Shown here: positions 12,132-24,237 of the stretch, piece after piece
Numbering within the stretch: the first letter of the stretch is position 1
How the letters are laid out: each line of letters opens with the position of its first letter
Assembly: GCF_048544455.1 (NCBI RefSeq)
Contig: NC_133537.1
Span: forward strand, 74,968,166-75,032,165
Source of the DNA: Silene latifolia
Lineage: Eukaryota; Streptophyta; Magnoliopsida; Caryophyllales; Caryophyllaceae
DNA: 64,000 bases
Reading direction: 5' to 3'
Made by a program: the position numbers and the translations under genes
The notes under the pieces: generated by a model
The model's database searches: none
Told to the model about the DNA's origin: nothing
Seen by the model: only the letters and a program-made list of their open reading frames with translations

Positions 12132-13200
12132 TTTTTGATTCGGTTGAAACTTTGTCGTCTAAGCTTACCAATCAAAACACAATTTATAATCTCAACAAAC
12201 TACTCTTATTAGAGTGGTAAGTAAAGGTCGAATCCCAAGGGACGGGTATTGTATTGATTTACCGGTTGTAGAAAGCTATGTCTTAGGGTGTCACAATTTG
12301 GGTTGAGTTTGAGGTTTGCAATCTAAACTACTTAACAAAGGAAATGTAAACAAATGAAAGCAAAATAAAGCAAAGTAAATAGGGTTTTTAAACAATTGAT
12401 TAAGACACTAGGGTGTCATGGGTTCATAAGGGAATCATGGTGAGATCATACAAACAAGTTTCATAGATGCAAGCAATTTATTGTTGTAGTGGAATCGAGT
12501 TAGTTTATATCTTACAATTTCTAGGAAGTTTTGGGTTTCGGAGCTGAGTCGGTCAAGACTTTAAAACTCCTACAAGTCGACTTAAATCACTCTGTTCAAC
12601 TATATGCACGGTCTAACAACACTTAAGTTGGTTTATGTCTTACAAGTCTTGTTTAATGGATAAGAGATTCATGCTAGGTTCTCAATCAAGCATTTCATCG
12701 AGCATAACATGTGCATAAGTTTAAACTACAAGAAGCAAGCAATCATATGAACTTATTAAGTGAAGATATACCCCATGATTAACTCCCCTAATCCCCCATT
12801 AACCCTAGCTAGAAAACTACTCACTCATGATCATGGAAAACATGCTAACAAAGGTGTCAATCACATTAACAAGTCTAAACATGATGGATGAGTAAAAAAA
12901 TAAACAATAATTAAGCAAAGGGTAAAAGGAATTGTACCAACTTAGGATGATCCAATATAAAACAAAGAATAATAGAAGAAAACTTAATGAATAATGAAGA
13001 GTTGTCAATTCTCCAATAAACCCAAATAGTCTTCAAATTACCCAACTAAATCTAAGAATACTTGAATGATTAAAGGAAAATTAAGATGTGATTAAGATTG
13101 AATTTGTGTAAAAAAACTTGATTAATATTAATAAAACTTGATTACAACTTGATAGTAAAGCTTGGTAAAAACTTGGTGATTAAGCTCTTAATACAATGGG

Positions 13201-13208
13201 GTATTTAT
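13201..13208 (-). promoter_or_regulatory. TATA-like box of LTR A
   Basis: Minus strand AGAATAAATACCCC. The same block occurs in solo LTR E (TATAAATACCCC at 55,896) and LTR B (TATAAATACCCC, minus strand, 58,749-58,760), so its place is conserved. Confidence 0.6.
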
Positions 13209-13294
13209 TCTAAGTTCAAGTATTAGGGTAAAAGGGCTTAAATGACGATTAAGTCCCTAAGATGAAGATTAACGCCTTGCAAGTCCCTTAAGAA

Positions 13295-13475
13295 GACGCT
13301 CGACCTGCCCTTGTTGGACACCCATACTGTAAGGAGATACGCCCGTCCAGCTTGTGGGACGCTCGGGTTGTGTCTTTGGGATGCCCGTCTTGATCTTTAG
13401 GATGCTCGGGCTGAGTTTGGGATGCCCGTCTTGATCTTCAGGACACTCGGGCTGAGCTTGGGACGCCCGTCTCAT
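13295..13475 (-). promoter_or_regulatory. Nine-site motif array in LTR A, 21-bp pitch
   Basis: Sites start at 13,295, 13,317, 13,338, 13,358, 13,380, 13,401, 13,421, 13,442 and 13,462: steps 22, 21, 20, 22, 21, 20, 21, 20. Two site types alternate over most of it, GAYGCTCGGG and GAYGCCCGTC. The array lies 336-516 bp from the LTR start and ends about 90 bp upstream of the TATA-like box. Confidence 0.8.
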
Positions 13476-13811
13476 AGGTCACTTTGGCTTCTTCTTCAAT
13501 TGGCTGCCTTAAGATCCGTGGGGTCGTTGAGGAGCCTTGGGGGTCCTTCATCATTGCCCAAATAATTGTTTTATTGACTTAGGCCTTTAGTATTGGTCTC
13601 CTCTTTGTTGCTTGGTCATTATATGCGATCCATTTAGCTCCGTTTTACTCCATTTATGCAAGGTTAGCATTCCTCTCCTACCAAGGACACAAAACCTCAA
13701 AGAATATACAAAGTAGGAAGCTAAAGATAAGAAACAACCCTAATGCATGCAAGAAAGCATAGGAACGAGGCTAGTTCGGGGACTAAATGTGTGCAAATAC
13801 GAGTCCCATCA

Positions 13812-14178
13812 CCAATATGTGTCGAACGAAGATCGTCACCGGCCTATGTGAATACAATCGATGATGCCGAGAAAGGTGAAACCGAACCCTGGTACAGAAC
13901 CATTTTGAAATTCAAGGAAACAAGAGTGTATCCTCCCGACCTTGACACGCATGGGAAGCGCGTTCTGCGAATGTTATCCGCCCAATTCATCAGGACCAAT
14001 TATGGGTATTTGTACAAGAATACGGATTAAGGTGTTTTGTTGCGATGCATCGAAAAACCGACAGCTGAAAAGGTCATGGAGGAAGTCCATGATGGTGAAT
14101 GTGGGCCACACATGAATGCCCATATGTTAGTCCGTAAGATCATAAGGCTTGGTTATAACTGGACAACGATGGAAACAG
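13812..14178 (+). pseudogene. Tat unit 1 pol fragment: linker after aRNase H and start of the integrase zinc finger
   Basis: Collinear with unit 2 at 34,293-34,582 plus 48,081-48,160. It encodes RRSSPAYVNTIDD, a stop at about 14,028, then the integrase N-terminal zinc-finger start CGPHMNAHMLVRKIIRLGY with its two histidines. It is bounded by Athila copy A on the left and the copia element on the right, whose TSD AACAG is 14,174-14,178. The sequence resumes at 22,914. Confidence 0.88.
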
Positions 14179-15462
14179 TGTAAGTTTCAATAAACCATTT
14201 TATTAGACTCTTCTAATAATCAAACTAATATACTCATTAAACTAGTGGTGGATCTAGTGCATGCATAACAAAATAAAGAGATTAAGAAGAAAACAATTTT
14301 CCTTACATTGTAGTAAGGTCCGAAAATGGGCACAGGTAAGGTCTCCTACCTTCACTTGTTCTTGAACTAAAAATAGTGGATGATCCTCTAACCTCAAGTA
14401 TAGAGATACTCCTTAAAAATTGCACCCAAGACTTTTTCCCTTAAATCTAATTTATATATTAACTAGATAATAAATTAGATACCTTAAATAATATTTCTAA
14501 TCTAATATTACTACTACTATTAGTAGTATATTTTGTTAGTAGAAAATATAAGAACAATAATTTAGAGCTTCTAAAACTAATTTTAGAGTGAGAAAGAATA
14601 AAAATTACACAAGACAATTTTGTGAATTGGTTGAATGGAAAAATAAGAGCCAAGCTCTAATTTTAGAGGAGGGGTGACCGGTTTGGAGGGTCAAGAGAAG
14701 GCCAATGCATGGCCTTCATTTTTCATATTGTTCTTCACAATAAAACTAGGTGTGAAGGCTACTTAGTAATAGGTAATCATTGTGTTTTATTTAACAATTA
14801 AATAAAAACACCCACTAACCCATAAAACCCTCCATTTTTTCGGTCATCCATTTAAAATGGAGTCCATTTTATTTTGTCAACTTTGTCAATTGTATTATTG
14901 TGTGATATGTGACATATAATGAGTCATATGTCATTTTAATGCATACTTAACTTATTAAATATCATTATTTATAAAAATAAATCACATACAATAAATCAAC
15001 TAGTAATTCATAATTACATGTAAATAAAATGTGTCAGGTTAATATATTCTACAATATTTTGTAATTATAATTAACCAATCATTCTTATTTCAATTGTTTC
15101 ATAAACAATAATCAATTTTAGTAATAAAACATTTTAACTACTAAAATACCGCTTATTTAATCATATTACCATACGATACGAATTCTCACTCATAAAATAA
15201 ATTGTTCAATTTTAAGGAATTAATTAACTTGTATCGACATACACTTAATTAACTTATCTATTAAAGGAATTGTCCTATAGGTGTGACCTTAAGGGATCAA
15301 CTGATCACCACCGTCAAACGACAGTAATGTCAAACTCTAGTTAGCCAATCATTACCGATTAATGTTGATCAGTTGATAATATTATTGAATCATCCCCGCC
15401 GTATTCTTATTATGAGATTTAATCATGTGATCGCACTGTTGTTGAGGAGACTTACTCCAACA
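14179..15462 (-). mobile_element. 3' LTR of the copia element, 1,284 bp
   Basis: On minus it starts TGTTGGAGTAAG and ends TTGAAACTTACA. Immediately inside (15,463-15,475) is ATCTCCCACTTGT, i.e. ACAAGTGGGAGAT on minus, the polypurine tract. Confidence 0.93.
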
Positions 15463-18400
15463 ATCTCCCACTTGTCCGAGACAAGTGTGCGTCACCAATT
15501 CTCTTGTCCTATTATATCATCTCCCACTCAATGCAAGGTGTCTTGTAGGTCGTACTTGCATTTGATCATATCTTGAGTGGTTTCCTCAATCTGGAGAGTA
15601 ACTGTCTGACCGAAATTATCTACCGTGGATACCTTCCGAGCGTGGCCATGCATTTTCAGTTCACTACTCCTCGAGTGGCCTTGAGATTTTAAATAACCCT
15701 GACAAGGGGTGGACAATTCCTATCGCACTACTCCCTTCGATTAGCCACAGCTCATCATAACCCAAAAGATGCCCATTTTACCTCAGTTACGAAAGTCGTA
15801 GAGCAAAAATCAAAGTCACTTAGAAACTGTGCCACCTTAGGCGAACAGTCTTTAGTCTAAGAATTGACTCAAAAGAATATTATAGTAGCTCTCGCCACGA
15901 CCAGGCTATATAAAAATTGCCAGAACTCTATAAGCGGTCACTGCCCGACAGAGTGTCCCATACAGTCTGCCTTTGTAATTAACTAGTCATCCCTTATGAC
16001 TCTATGGCTTTTGAACTAGCCATCAATCGACTCAGAATCAAACTACTTGGAGACGTCACCTCATGTAAGTAACTAGGGGCCAATACTATGTTAGTCCAGA
16101 TACTTGAATGGGGCTCAATATTGTCTCAACAACCCATTAGGATATAACAAAGTAATGGATGAGTTTAAAGAAACTCAAACGATAAATGCGATATGAATAG
16201 TCAATACCATATTACCATTTCATATCTCATAATCTAAAGTATATATTTTCACTTGTCAAAGTGCAATAAAAGCTTGGCTAGTGGATATACCATGTTATGA
16301 ATCGCTTAATTCCTTCTAATCAATGTTATGTCTAACAACATGATCTTCTCTAAATACATGTCAACACTTCATTCTAGACATGAGCTCTTTAACTTGAAAG
16401 ACGCTCCCACTGTTATCATATAACTTGTGATGAAATCTATGGTAGAGGGATCTACTCATAGTCCCTATGTTAACCATTTTACCATAATGTACTCAGATTC
16501 TATTTGTAGAACTTGCAATGATTGATACTAAAACATTTTTCTAGTCACTTACTCCTAAGTCAATAAAATCAGCCTAGGATTTCGATAAATCCTTATAAAT
16601 TCGGAAACTTGAGCTTGTGCAACCATTAACACACAACTTGGTATCTCATCCAAACACAAGAACGTATCCTCAATTCTCCTTAAGAAATTTAATGGATGTT
16701 CTTGAAGGCTTTCAAATGACCTTCATTTGAATTAACTTGTCATTGACATATCATGCTCCAAGCATATGATTCATCAGGGCATGTGCATATAATGGCATAC
16801 ATGATCGTTCTAATGGCGGAAACATTAGCAATCGATTTCATATGATCGACAACTCATTAGGTTCAGTGAATGACTATGACTCTACCATAGTAATTCCACT
16901 TTCATCAATATGAATAACCTTCTCAACCTTGTTGATATTAAACAGATAAAGAATCTTATCAATATAAGATACTTATCTAAGTGCCAATCTAAAATTCCCT
17001 ATGTCATAATAGATTTGGAAGTGTAGAATGCACTATGTCTTCTTTCATCGAGAATTGAAAACCAAAACACTCCTTCGTAGATGGTAGTGTTAGCACGTCA
17101 TTCTCAATGAGTAATATGACTTTAATATGGAAGAGAATTTCTCCCACTGAACTTCATGTTTAAACATGGCAATTTTGACTCCCACTCAAATCCATGTATA
17201 CACATGGCTTCTCGACAATTCGAGTGAAACCATTCTCTTATCACATGATTGAAATGATCATTGCAATCTTTAAGTGTTAATTAAAACCGTGTGCTTATGT
17301 CGTACACACACCCCTTTCCAAATACCCATTTAGAAATTGGTTTTAACATCTAACTTGTTCATACACACTATGAGGTGTAGCAATGATGACATGGATCTTA
17401 GCATAGTTACATGTTAACTTAGCTTTGTAGACATCTTTATGTCTATCTATGTAACTCTAAATAAATCTATCTTTTTGCACAAATTTCACTTTGGTTCATA
17501 AGGCTCTTACGTAAAAACGAATTGAAATTACTTGATACATCCACTTCATAGATCATAATCTTATTATATGAAGAACATTTTCTTTTGGTCTCCTCACTAG
17601 TTTTTATTTTAACCTAAGAACGCTTTCTTTTGGTCTCCTCACTAGTCTTTAACTAGTTTTTTTTATGTTTGTTGCTAATTTTCTCCCACTTTATCTTTTG
17701 AAAAATATATCTATTTTTCTCGAAAGATAGCCTCATGAGCTACAAACAATTTCATACTTATGATTCTGAAGGAGGAAAAATATCGCACATGTTGACCTTA
17801 ATAGATGACCCTAAGCCCTACCATATCTCTTATGGAGTCTTATAAGTGGTTACAAGTCTTAGTTACAACTTACAAGTGGTGTAGCCAATTGGTATGTAAA
17901 ATTCCCTACTTTGAGTTCAAATAACTCTATTTGACTTTACCATCGATCCTTCTTATATCAAACAAGATGTGACATTTACTTATAAAAGCATAAGGGAGAA
18001 TCAAATTCATAGCTTATGAACTCATTACAATGATCCAATCGTTGTAATTCTTTTAGGATCAATTTGAGTCAATACGATTTATGTTTTTGATGCAAATAGT
18101 GTATAATGACAAGTTTTAGATCAAAGATATTCCATAAAATGAGTGACTTGGGTTAAAAACCAAGTCACCAAAATCCAAATACAACCTCTGTCTTTGAAAA
18201 CAAAAGGAAATAAACTAATTTCCATGTCAAACAAGGAAATTTCAAGAAGTTCTAAAACAACATTTCAAAATACAACAATAAAGAGAAGACCATCAAAATA
18301 AGGGCCAAGCTTCCATAGGTCTTCTACTATGGGCGGCTACTCTAGCTTCCCTTGAAGAGTCTCCTTAAGCTTGCTTGTCTTTGCCTTTGTCTTTGCTCGA

Positions 18401-18496
18401 ATGCCCTTAAATACAATTAAAAGAAGGGTAAGAATCACAACTTGTATCCAAATACCAAAGTTGAGATTGAAATCAAAACATGAATGATAGGGAGAA
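15463..18496 (-). other. Copia element: long non-coding 3' interior
   Basis: About 3 kb between gag and the 3' LTR with no ORF above about 70 codons and no pol motif that I can find. It is moderately AT-rich and contains two near-copies of TTCTTTTGGTCTCCTCACTAG (17,579 and 17,627). I read it as an untranslated or replaced pol region of the non-autonomous family. Confidence 0.6.
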
Positions 18497-18503
18497 ATAT
18501 ATA

Positions 18504-18571
<68 letters not shown>
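18497..18571. repeat. (AT)n microsatellite at the end of gag
   Basis: About 75 bp of alternating AT lying exactly at the 3' end of the gag frame, where protease would be expected to follow. It may mark a deletion or expansion point. Confidence 0.95.
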
Positions 18572-18573
<2 letters not shown>

Positions 18574-19482
18574 CCTCTTTGGAACAATTTTTCCGGTTTT
18601 GAGATCTCCAAGATACTTCGGGCAATTCCTCTTCCAATATCCTACGCCATTACAATAATGGCATTTGTCCTCGGAAGTAGCACCTCTTTTGGAAGAGCTT
18701 TTCTCAATAGCTTTTCCTTTTTCCTTGAAGAGAGTGGGCTTCTTACTCTTGCTAGCACTCTTTTTAAACTTCCCTTTGCTCTTATTGTTAATAACGAGCA
18801 CATCCTTGGTTGAGCTAACATTTAGACCCATGTCTCTCTCGGCTTGCACAAGCATTTTGTGCAACTCATGGAGAGTAGTCCTCATATTTTGCATATTTTA
18901 GTTTACCCTAAGCTGTACATATGCTTTGATTTTGTTCAAGGAATGTAGAACTCGGTCTATAACGAGTTGTTCGGGAATGTCAACCCCGTGCATTTTAAGG
19001 GTCTCAACAAGCTCAATCAACTTGAGCACATGAGGGCTAACCTTTTGGCCTTCTTTGATGTTGATCTCGAAAAATACAGAGGCCGCCTCATATTGGATGA
19101 TCCTTGGAGCTTGCGAAAACATGGTCACAAGCTTGGTGTAGATCTCATAGGCCGTGCTTATTTTAATAGCACTCCTTTGGAGATCGGCTTCCATTGAGAA
19201 AATCAAGACGTTCTTGATTGCGGTCGATTCTTTTAGGTAAGCCTCAGAGGCTTGCCTCACGGCGGGGGTAGACCTAGTAGTAGGTGCAGCGGGAGCGGCT
19301 TCGGTAAGGTAACGAAGCTTGTCGTCACCTTTCGCGGCAAGCGGAGTTGCGCGTCCCAATCGCATGAAGTTAGACCCATTCTTTTCAAGTTTACATCGAT
19401 CCATAAAGGATCGGAGCCAAGAAGCATTGGTGAGTGGTGGAGCGGTTGTGCTAGTTGATGCGGATGAATTAGGAGTTGTCAT
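18571..19482 (-). pseudogene. Copia gag (UBN2-type) with a damaged zinc knuckle
   Basis: ATG at 19,482. The frame is open for 194 codons, meets one TAA (18,898-18,900), and continues in the same frame to 18,571, about 304 codons in total. Blocks include FSMEADLQRSAIKISTAYEI and VIDRVLHSLNKIKAYVQLRV, as in copia-type gag polyproteins, followed by LHELHKMLVQAERDMG and a Lys-rich stretch. The zinc knuckle reads CHYCNGVGYWKRNC: cysteines and spacing are kept, but the histidine position is tyrosine. Known: that histidine is a zinc ligand in CX2CX4HX4C knuckles. Inference: inactive in RNA binding, besides the stop. Confidence 0.88.
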
Positions 19483-21609
19483 TGCTTATTAATCAAATTG
19501 ACTACAAAATAGAAAATGAAGGAATCAAAAACATTTATCGTTTTAATTAATCTTGCAAACATTTTAAACAAGTCTAGCATTTATATAGTGACCTCTACCC
19601 AACTATAATAAATGATTCCGAGATCCATCTTTATACAAATATGGGCACCGGAAAACCGATACATCCCATACTTATGTAAATTTGGTGAATTAACTATTTA
19701 ATTGATTCTACTTTAGAACTCTCGGTTGATGAATTTCATAAAACCCATCTTATAGCCCCGGAACATAAGACTAGTCATAATATCCCATTGAGACCAACCA
19801 AATTTCGTGTGTAATAACGTTTTATTACCCCACTTACCCAATGAAAAATGAAAGCACCCCGGGAAAACCGAACCTACCCCAAATGTCACGGGGATTCACG
19901 GGTCCTACTATTTGGTAAGGCTATTCTCAATTTTAAATTTAGTGAGAGGTCATGTCAATTTATTATCTATCTCGTTTAGTGAACTAAATCGGTGATAATT
20001 TTAATTGACACGGTCGATGACTCAATAAGAAAAGATATGCATGTGAAGTTATGGCGATTTGGCAATGCATGCAACATATGTAGAGAAATGCAAAGCAAAT
20101 AATAAATTCCTAGTATGGCCTTCCTAAAAAATAAAACACAAATTCTTGTTTGTGACGGCACATATCCGTCACTCTTGAGTGACGGATACCATTTTACCTC
20201 ACAAAGTACCCACTTTTTCTCTCTCTACAACACTATTCATGTGGTCCCCTTTCTCCACTAACCCATTTTGTTACCATTTTAACTCACAAAATATCCGCCA
20301 CAAATGGTAACCCGTCACAAGGGAGACCAATTAAAAATAAAATCAAAAAATTTATTACAAATTCGGAAACCAACTCCATTGGTCCCTTGATCTTCAAGTG
20401 GCACGCCTCCCAAGAACACCGTCTTCTTCGGAACGCCTTTCCGAATGGCACCGTCTTGAAGGAACTCTGGAATTAAAAATATAGTAATGAAATTACATAG
20501 CTTTTGCATTATACATATAAAATTGAAAAACTTAGTAAAAGTAAAAGTGATACAAGATCACATTAAATTACAACCGTATCGATATCCCCTTACATTACGT
20601 GAAATATCAATAAAACTAAGGCCATACTAAGATAAAATTACATAATTCAAAATTATATAAATAAAACATGACATTCATCAATGAAATATGCAGCATTATA
20701 ATATGTATCTAACATGCCAAGTTATGTGCCAAATCGCCCTATTTAAACTTATATCTTAAATGCATCCCAGTTATATGGATATTCGCGATCTTTAACTTAT
20801 TAAAATCGCAAAATAATACTAAAATCAAATTTTAGCCCAAGTTAATTATCCTAACTCTCTTAGGACTCAAAATTAGTCATCACTCAATTTTTGACAACAA
20901 TTCAACTTGGTATTACAATTATGCTCATATATGACCTTAAAATTATAACTTTTATTAAATAAATCCAAATTAAATTACAATAACTTCAAAATTTGAATTT
21001 TAAATTTTTGAACATTCTGGAATATTACCATGACACTCATAATGTCAAAAATCAAGTTTAAGAAAATCGATTTTATTTCGGGAAAAATAGTTACGATTTA
21101 TCGGTTTTATCAAATAAAATATCTAAAGCATATGAAAATCAATATATTAAAATTTTCAAATTTAGATCTGATATGTGAGACATAAAATAAACATAAAATA
21201 ATTTTCTCATGCCATGAAATTCATTTTAGCTATTTTTGCTAAAATAGTCACTATTTATGTCATTTTTACACTAAAAATTCATAAATCATGCAAATAAATC
21301 GTGTTCATCTGAAATTTTGCACACAGTGAGTAAAACGTGCATGTGACAATAAATTAAAATTTCAAAGTTTAACTATTTTTAGTTATTTAAACACCATTTT
21401 ACTCATTAAAATATAATAAAATCACTAAAAATCATTAAAATGAGCAATATATACCATAAATCATCAAAATGACCTAAAATTACATTAGGACCAGAATATA
21501 TTAACATGCAAATGATTTCTTGACTTTATCTAATAAATCATAAAATCCTAGTTTTATTTAAGTTACTAATAACTCGAAAAAACTATAAATCAATTATGCA
21601 TGCAACATC
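19483..21609 (-). other. Copia element: 5' leader between PBS and gag
   Basis: About 2.1 kb, AT-rich, no ORF of note. It carries a MITE-like insert at about 20,145-20,327. The rest shows nothing I can name. Confidence 0.55.
20145..20327. mobile_element. MITE-like insert with GTGACGG ends
   Basis: The ends are inverted: CTTGTTTGTGACGG on the left and, on the other strand, CTCCCTTGTGACGG on the right. Inside is a perfect palindrome with 12-bp arms TATCCGTCACTC and a 2-base loop (20,163-20,188), again carrying the GTGACGG core. Size about 180 bp and no ORF. The target duplication is unclear, so the superfamily is not assigned. Confidence 0.55.
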
Positions 21610-21627
21610 CTATGCTCTAATACTAAT
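21610..21627 (-). other. Degenerate initiator-Met primer-binding site
   Basis: Minus strand ATTAGTATTAGAGCATAG directly after the LTR end. It matches the copia consensus TGGTATCAGAGC with transition-type changes. Confidence 0.75.
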
Positions 21628-22908
21628 TGTAAGTTTCAATAAACCATTTTATTTGACTCTTCTAATAATAAAACTAATTTACTCATTAAACTAGTGATGG
21701 ATCTAGTGCATGCATAACAAAATATAGAGATTAAGAAGAAAATAATTTTCCTTACATTGTAGTAAGGTCCAAAAATGGGCACAAGTAAGGTTTCCTACCT
21801 TCACTTGTTCTTGAGCTAAAAATAGTGGATGATCCTGCAACCTCAAGTATAGAGATACTCCTTAAAAATTGCACCCAAGACTTTTTCCCTTAAATCTAAT
21901 TTATATATTAACTAGATAATAAATTAGATACCTTAAATAATATTTCTAATCTAATGTTACTACTACTATTAGTAGTAGTATATTTTGTTATTAGAAAATA
22001 TAAGAACAATAATTTAGAACTTCTAAAACTAATTTTAGAGTGAGAAAGAATAAAAATTATACAAGACAATTTTGTGAATTGGTTGAATGGAAAAATAAGA
22101 GACAAGTCTTATTTTAGGGGGGAGGGGTGGGGGTGGGGAGGGGGGAGGGGGTGACCGGTTTGGAGGGTCAAGAGAAGGCCAATGCATGACCTTCACTTTT
22201 CATATTGTTCTTCACAAGAAAATCATTGTGTTTTATTTAACAATTAAATAAAAACACCCATTAACCCATAAAACCCTCCATTTTTTCGGTCATCCATTTA
22301 AAATGGAGTCCATTCTATTCTGTCAACTTTGTCAATTGTATTATTGTGTGATATGTGACATATAATTGGTCATATGTCATTTTAATGCATACTTAACTTA
22401 TTAAATATCATTATTTATAAAAATAAATCACATACAATAAATCAACTAGTAATTCATAATTACATGTAAATAAAATGTGTCATGTTAATATAATCTATAA
22501 CATTTTGTAATTATAATTAATGAATCATTCTTATTTCAATTGTTTCATAAACAATAATCAATTTTAGTAATAAAACATTTTAACTACAAAAACAACTCTT
22601 ATTTAATCATATTACCATAAGATACGAATTCTCACTCATAAAATAAATTGTTCAATTTTAAGGAATTAATTACATTGTATCGACATACAATTAATTAACT
22701 TATCTATTAAGGGAATTGTCCTATAGGTGTGACCTTAAGGGATCAACTGATCACCACCGTCAAACGACAGTAATGTCAAACTCTAGTTAGCCAATCATTA
22801 CCGATTAATATTGATCAGTTGATAATATTATTGAATCATCCCCTTCGTATTCTTATTATGAGATTTAATCATGTGATCGCACTATTGTTGAGGACACTTA
22901 CTTCAACA
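21628..22908 (-). mobile_element. 5' LTR of the copia element, 1,281 bp
   Basis: Same ends as the left LTR. It differs by a G-rich expansion at 22,117-22,151 and by an about 29-bp deletion near 22,216 relative to the left copy. Confidence 0.93.
22117..22151 (+). repeat. G-run tract, G-quadruplex potential
   Basis: Six runs of at least four G separated by single A or T bases in 35 bp. The matching place in the left LTR has only a short GAGGAGGGG, so it expanded after insertion or differed between template copies. Confidence 0.85.
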
Positions 22909-22913
22909 AACAG

Positions 22914-23876
22914 ATTGTTTCAAATATGTCAGGCATTGTCACAACTGTCAGATATTCGCGAATGTACAGCATGTGGCACCTTCTATGTTGTACACCATGA
23001 CATCACCATGGCCATTTTCAACCCGGCGAATTGACATCATTGGAAAAGTAAACCCATCTGGAACTGGAGGGCACTGTTTTATCGTTGTTGCAATTGACTA
23101 CTTCACGAAGTGGGTAAAGGCTAAGTCTAACAAAGTGCTAAAAGCGAAGCAAGTAGCACAATTCATTCAGAATGACATCAATTGCCGGTACGGAGTACCA
23201 CATGAGTTCATCAGCGACCATGGAACTCATTTCCAAGCCGAGACAATGGTTATACTTTAAAAGTATAAAATCAAACATCACAAGTCATCACCATACCGAC
23301 CATAAACAAACGGCGTGGTAGAAGCTGCTAATAAAACAATCACGACCATCTTAAAGAAGATGTCTGACAACTATAGGGAGTGGCCAGAGAAGATACCCTT
23401 CGTATTATGGGGGTATAGAACTTTAATTTGAACAGCCACGGGTGCAACCCCATATTACTTGATATATAGAATGGAAGCGGTTCAACCGGTTGAGCTGGAA
23501 GTACCATCCCTAAGGATCCTACTAGAAAGCGAGGTTCCTGAAGTAGATTGGGTTCAAGCAATATATGATTCACTAGTCATGCTCGACGAGCGACGTTTGA
23601 ACGCATTATACCACGCTCAACTCTAATAGAAAAAGGATAGAGAGAGCTTTCAACAAAAAGCTGAAACCAAGGAGAACTAGCGAAGGAGACCTGGTTCTCA
23701 AGTCAGTCAGAGCTTTGTTACCAATTGACCCGAGGGGCAAGTTTAATCCAAAGTGGGCAAGCCCTTATTTGGTAAAGAAGATTTTTTCAGGAGACGCTAT
23801 TCGATTAACAGATTTGGAAGGAAATGACTTCACAAATCCTAGGAATTTGGACCAGCTGAAGAAATACTATCCTTGA
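22914..23876 (+). pseudogene. Tat integrase, unit 1
   Basis: Continues the zinc finger begun at 14,102: CCKYVRHCHNC carries the cysteine pair. The catalytic core shows IDIIGKVNPSGTGGHCFIVV (first Asp), FISDHGTHFQAE (second Asp) and NGVVEAANKT (Glu). There are stops at 23,258, at 23,303-23,305 (SPYRP-stop-TNG) and further on. The C-terminal part is readable in pieces to a TGA at 23,874-23,876, ending NLDQLKKYYP. Known: the D,D,E triad is intact in Ty3/gypsy integrases; here it survives although the frame is broken. The stop at 23,303 is shared with unit 2. Confidence 0.9.
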
Positions 23877-24127
23877 TAACCTCATTCTCAAATTTTATGA
23901 AATAACTTTTGAATTGCAAATGTTTTTAGATTAAGTTGTGAGTTGTTTGTCAACACTGCATAAAATATTTTATGTGAGAACTACGGACTCGGTTTGATAC
24001 TGTTGCAAAGCAGATACGTAGGCAACTCTTAGTTAAGAGTACAACCGAAACATGTAAAACAAAAATGAAATTTTTGATGCAGAAACTAGGGATTTCTAAT
24101 AAATAATAAGTTTTTATTTATTCTAAA

Positions 24128-24176
24128 TTCCGGGCGAAACCCGTTACAATATTTTATTCCGGGCGAAGCCCATCAC
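24128..24176. repeat. Pair of GGGCGAARCCC hairpin motifs downstream of pol
   Basis: TCCGGGCGAAACCCGTT and TCCGGGCGAAGCCCATC lie about 30 bp apart, on the far side of the antisense ORF from the main array at 25,515. The matching pair in unit 2 is at about 49,370-49,415. Confidence 0.8.
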
Positions 24177-24237
24177 ACACAACTAAAAAGGAAAGCACAC
24201 AAACAGTAATAGTAATAGTAGATAGTAATGTCGAAGA

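Larger units (their letters stand above)
12136..13811 (-). mobile_element. 5' LTR of Athila family 1 copy A, 1,676 bp
   Basis: Read on minus it starts TGATGGGACTCG and ends AACCGAATCA. It aligns end to end with LTR B (57,688-59,397) and solo LTR E (55,273-56,993), sharing ATTTAGTCCCCGAA near the start and TTTACTTRCC near the end. The motif array segment differs strongly between copies while the flanks agree. Confidence 0.9.
14179..22908 (-). mobile_element. Gag-only (non-autonomous) Ty1/copia element, 8.7 kb, TSD AACAG
   Basis: Two LTRs of 1,284 and 1,281 bp flank a 6.2 kb interior; TSD AACAG at 14,174-14,178 and 22,909-22,913. A degenerate initiator-Met PBS lies next to the right LTR and a copia-type polypurine tract (AAGTGGGAGAT) next to the left one, so it reads on minus. 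The only gene is gag (19,482-18,571). No protease, integrase or RT is visible in the 3 kb that follow, so it needs a helper. The LTRs differ by roughly 5% by eye. Confidence 0.92.

Noticed and set aside
18484..18813. Plus-strand ORF starting with a Tyr-Ile run
   Set aside because: Made of the (AT)n repeat and the antisense of copia gag.
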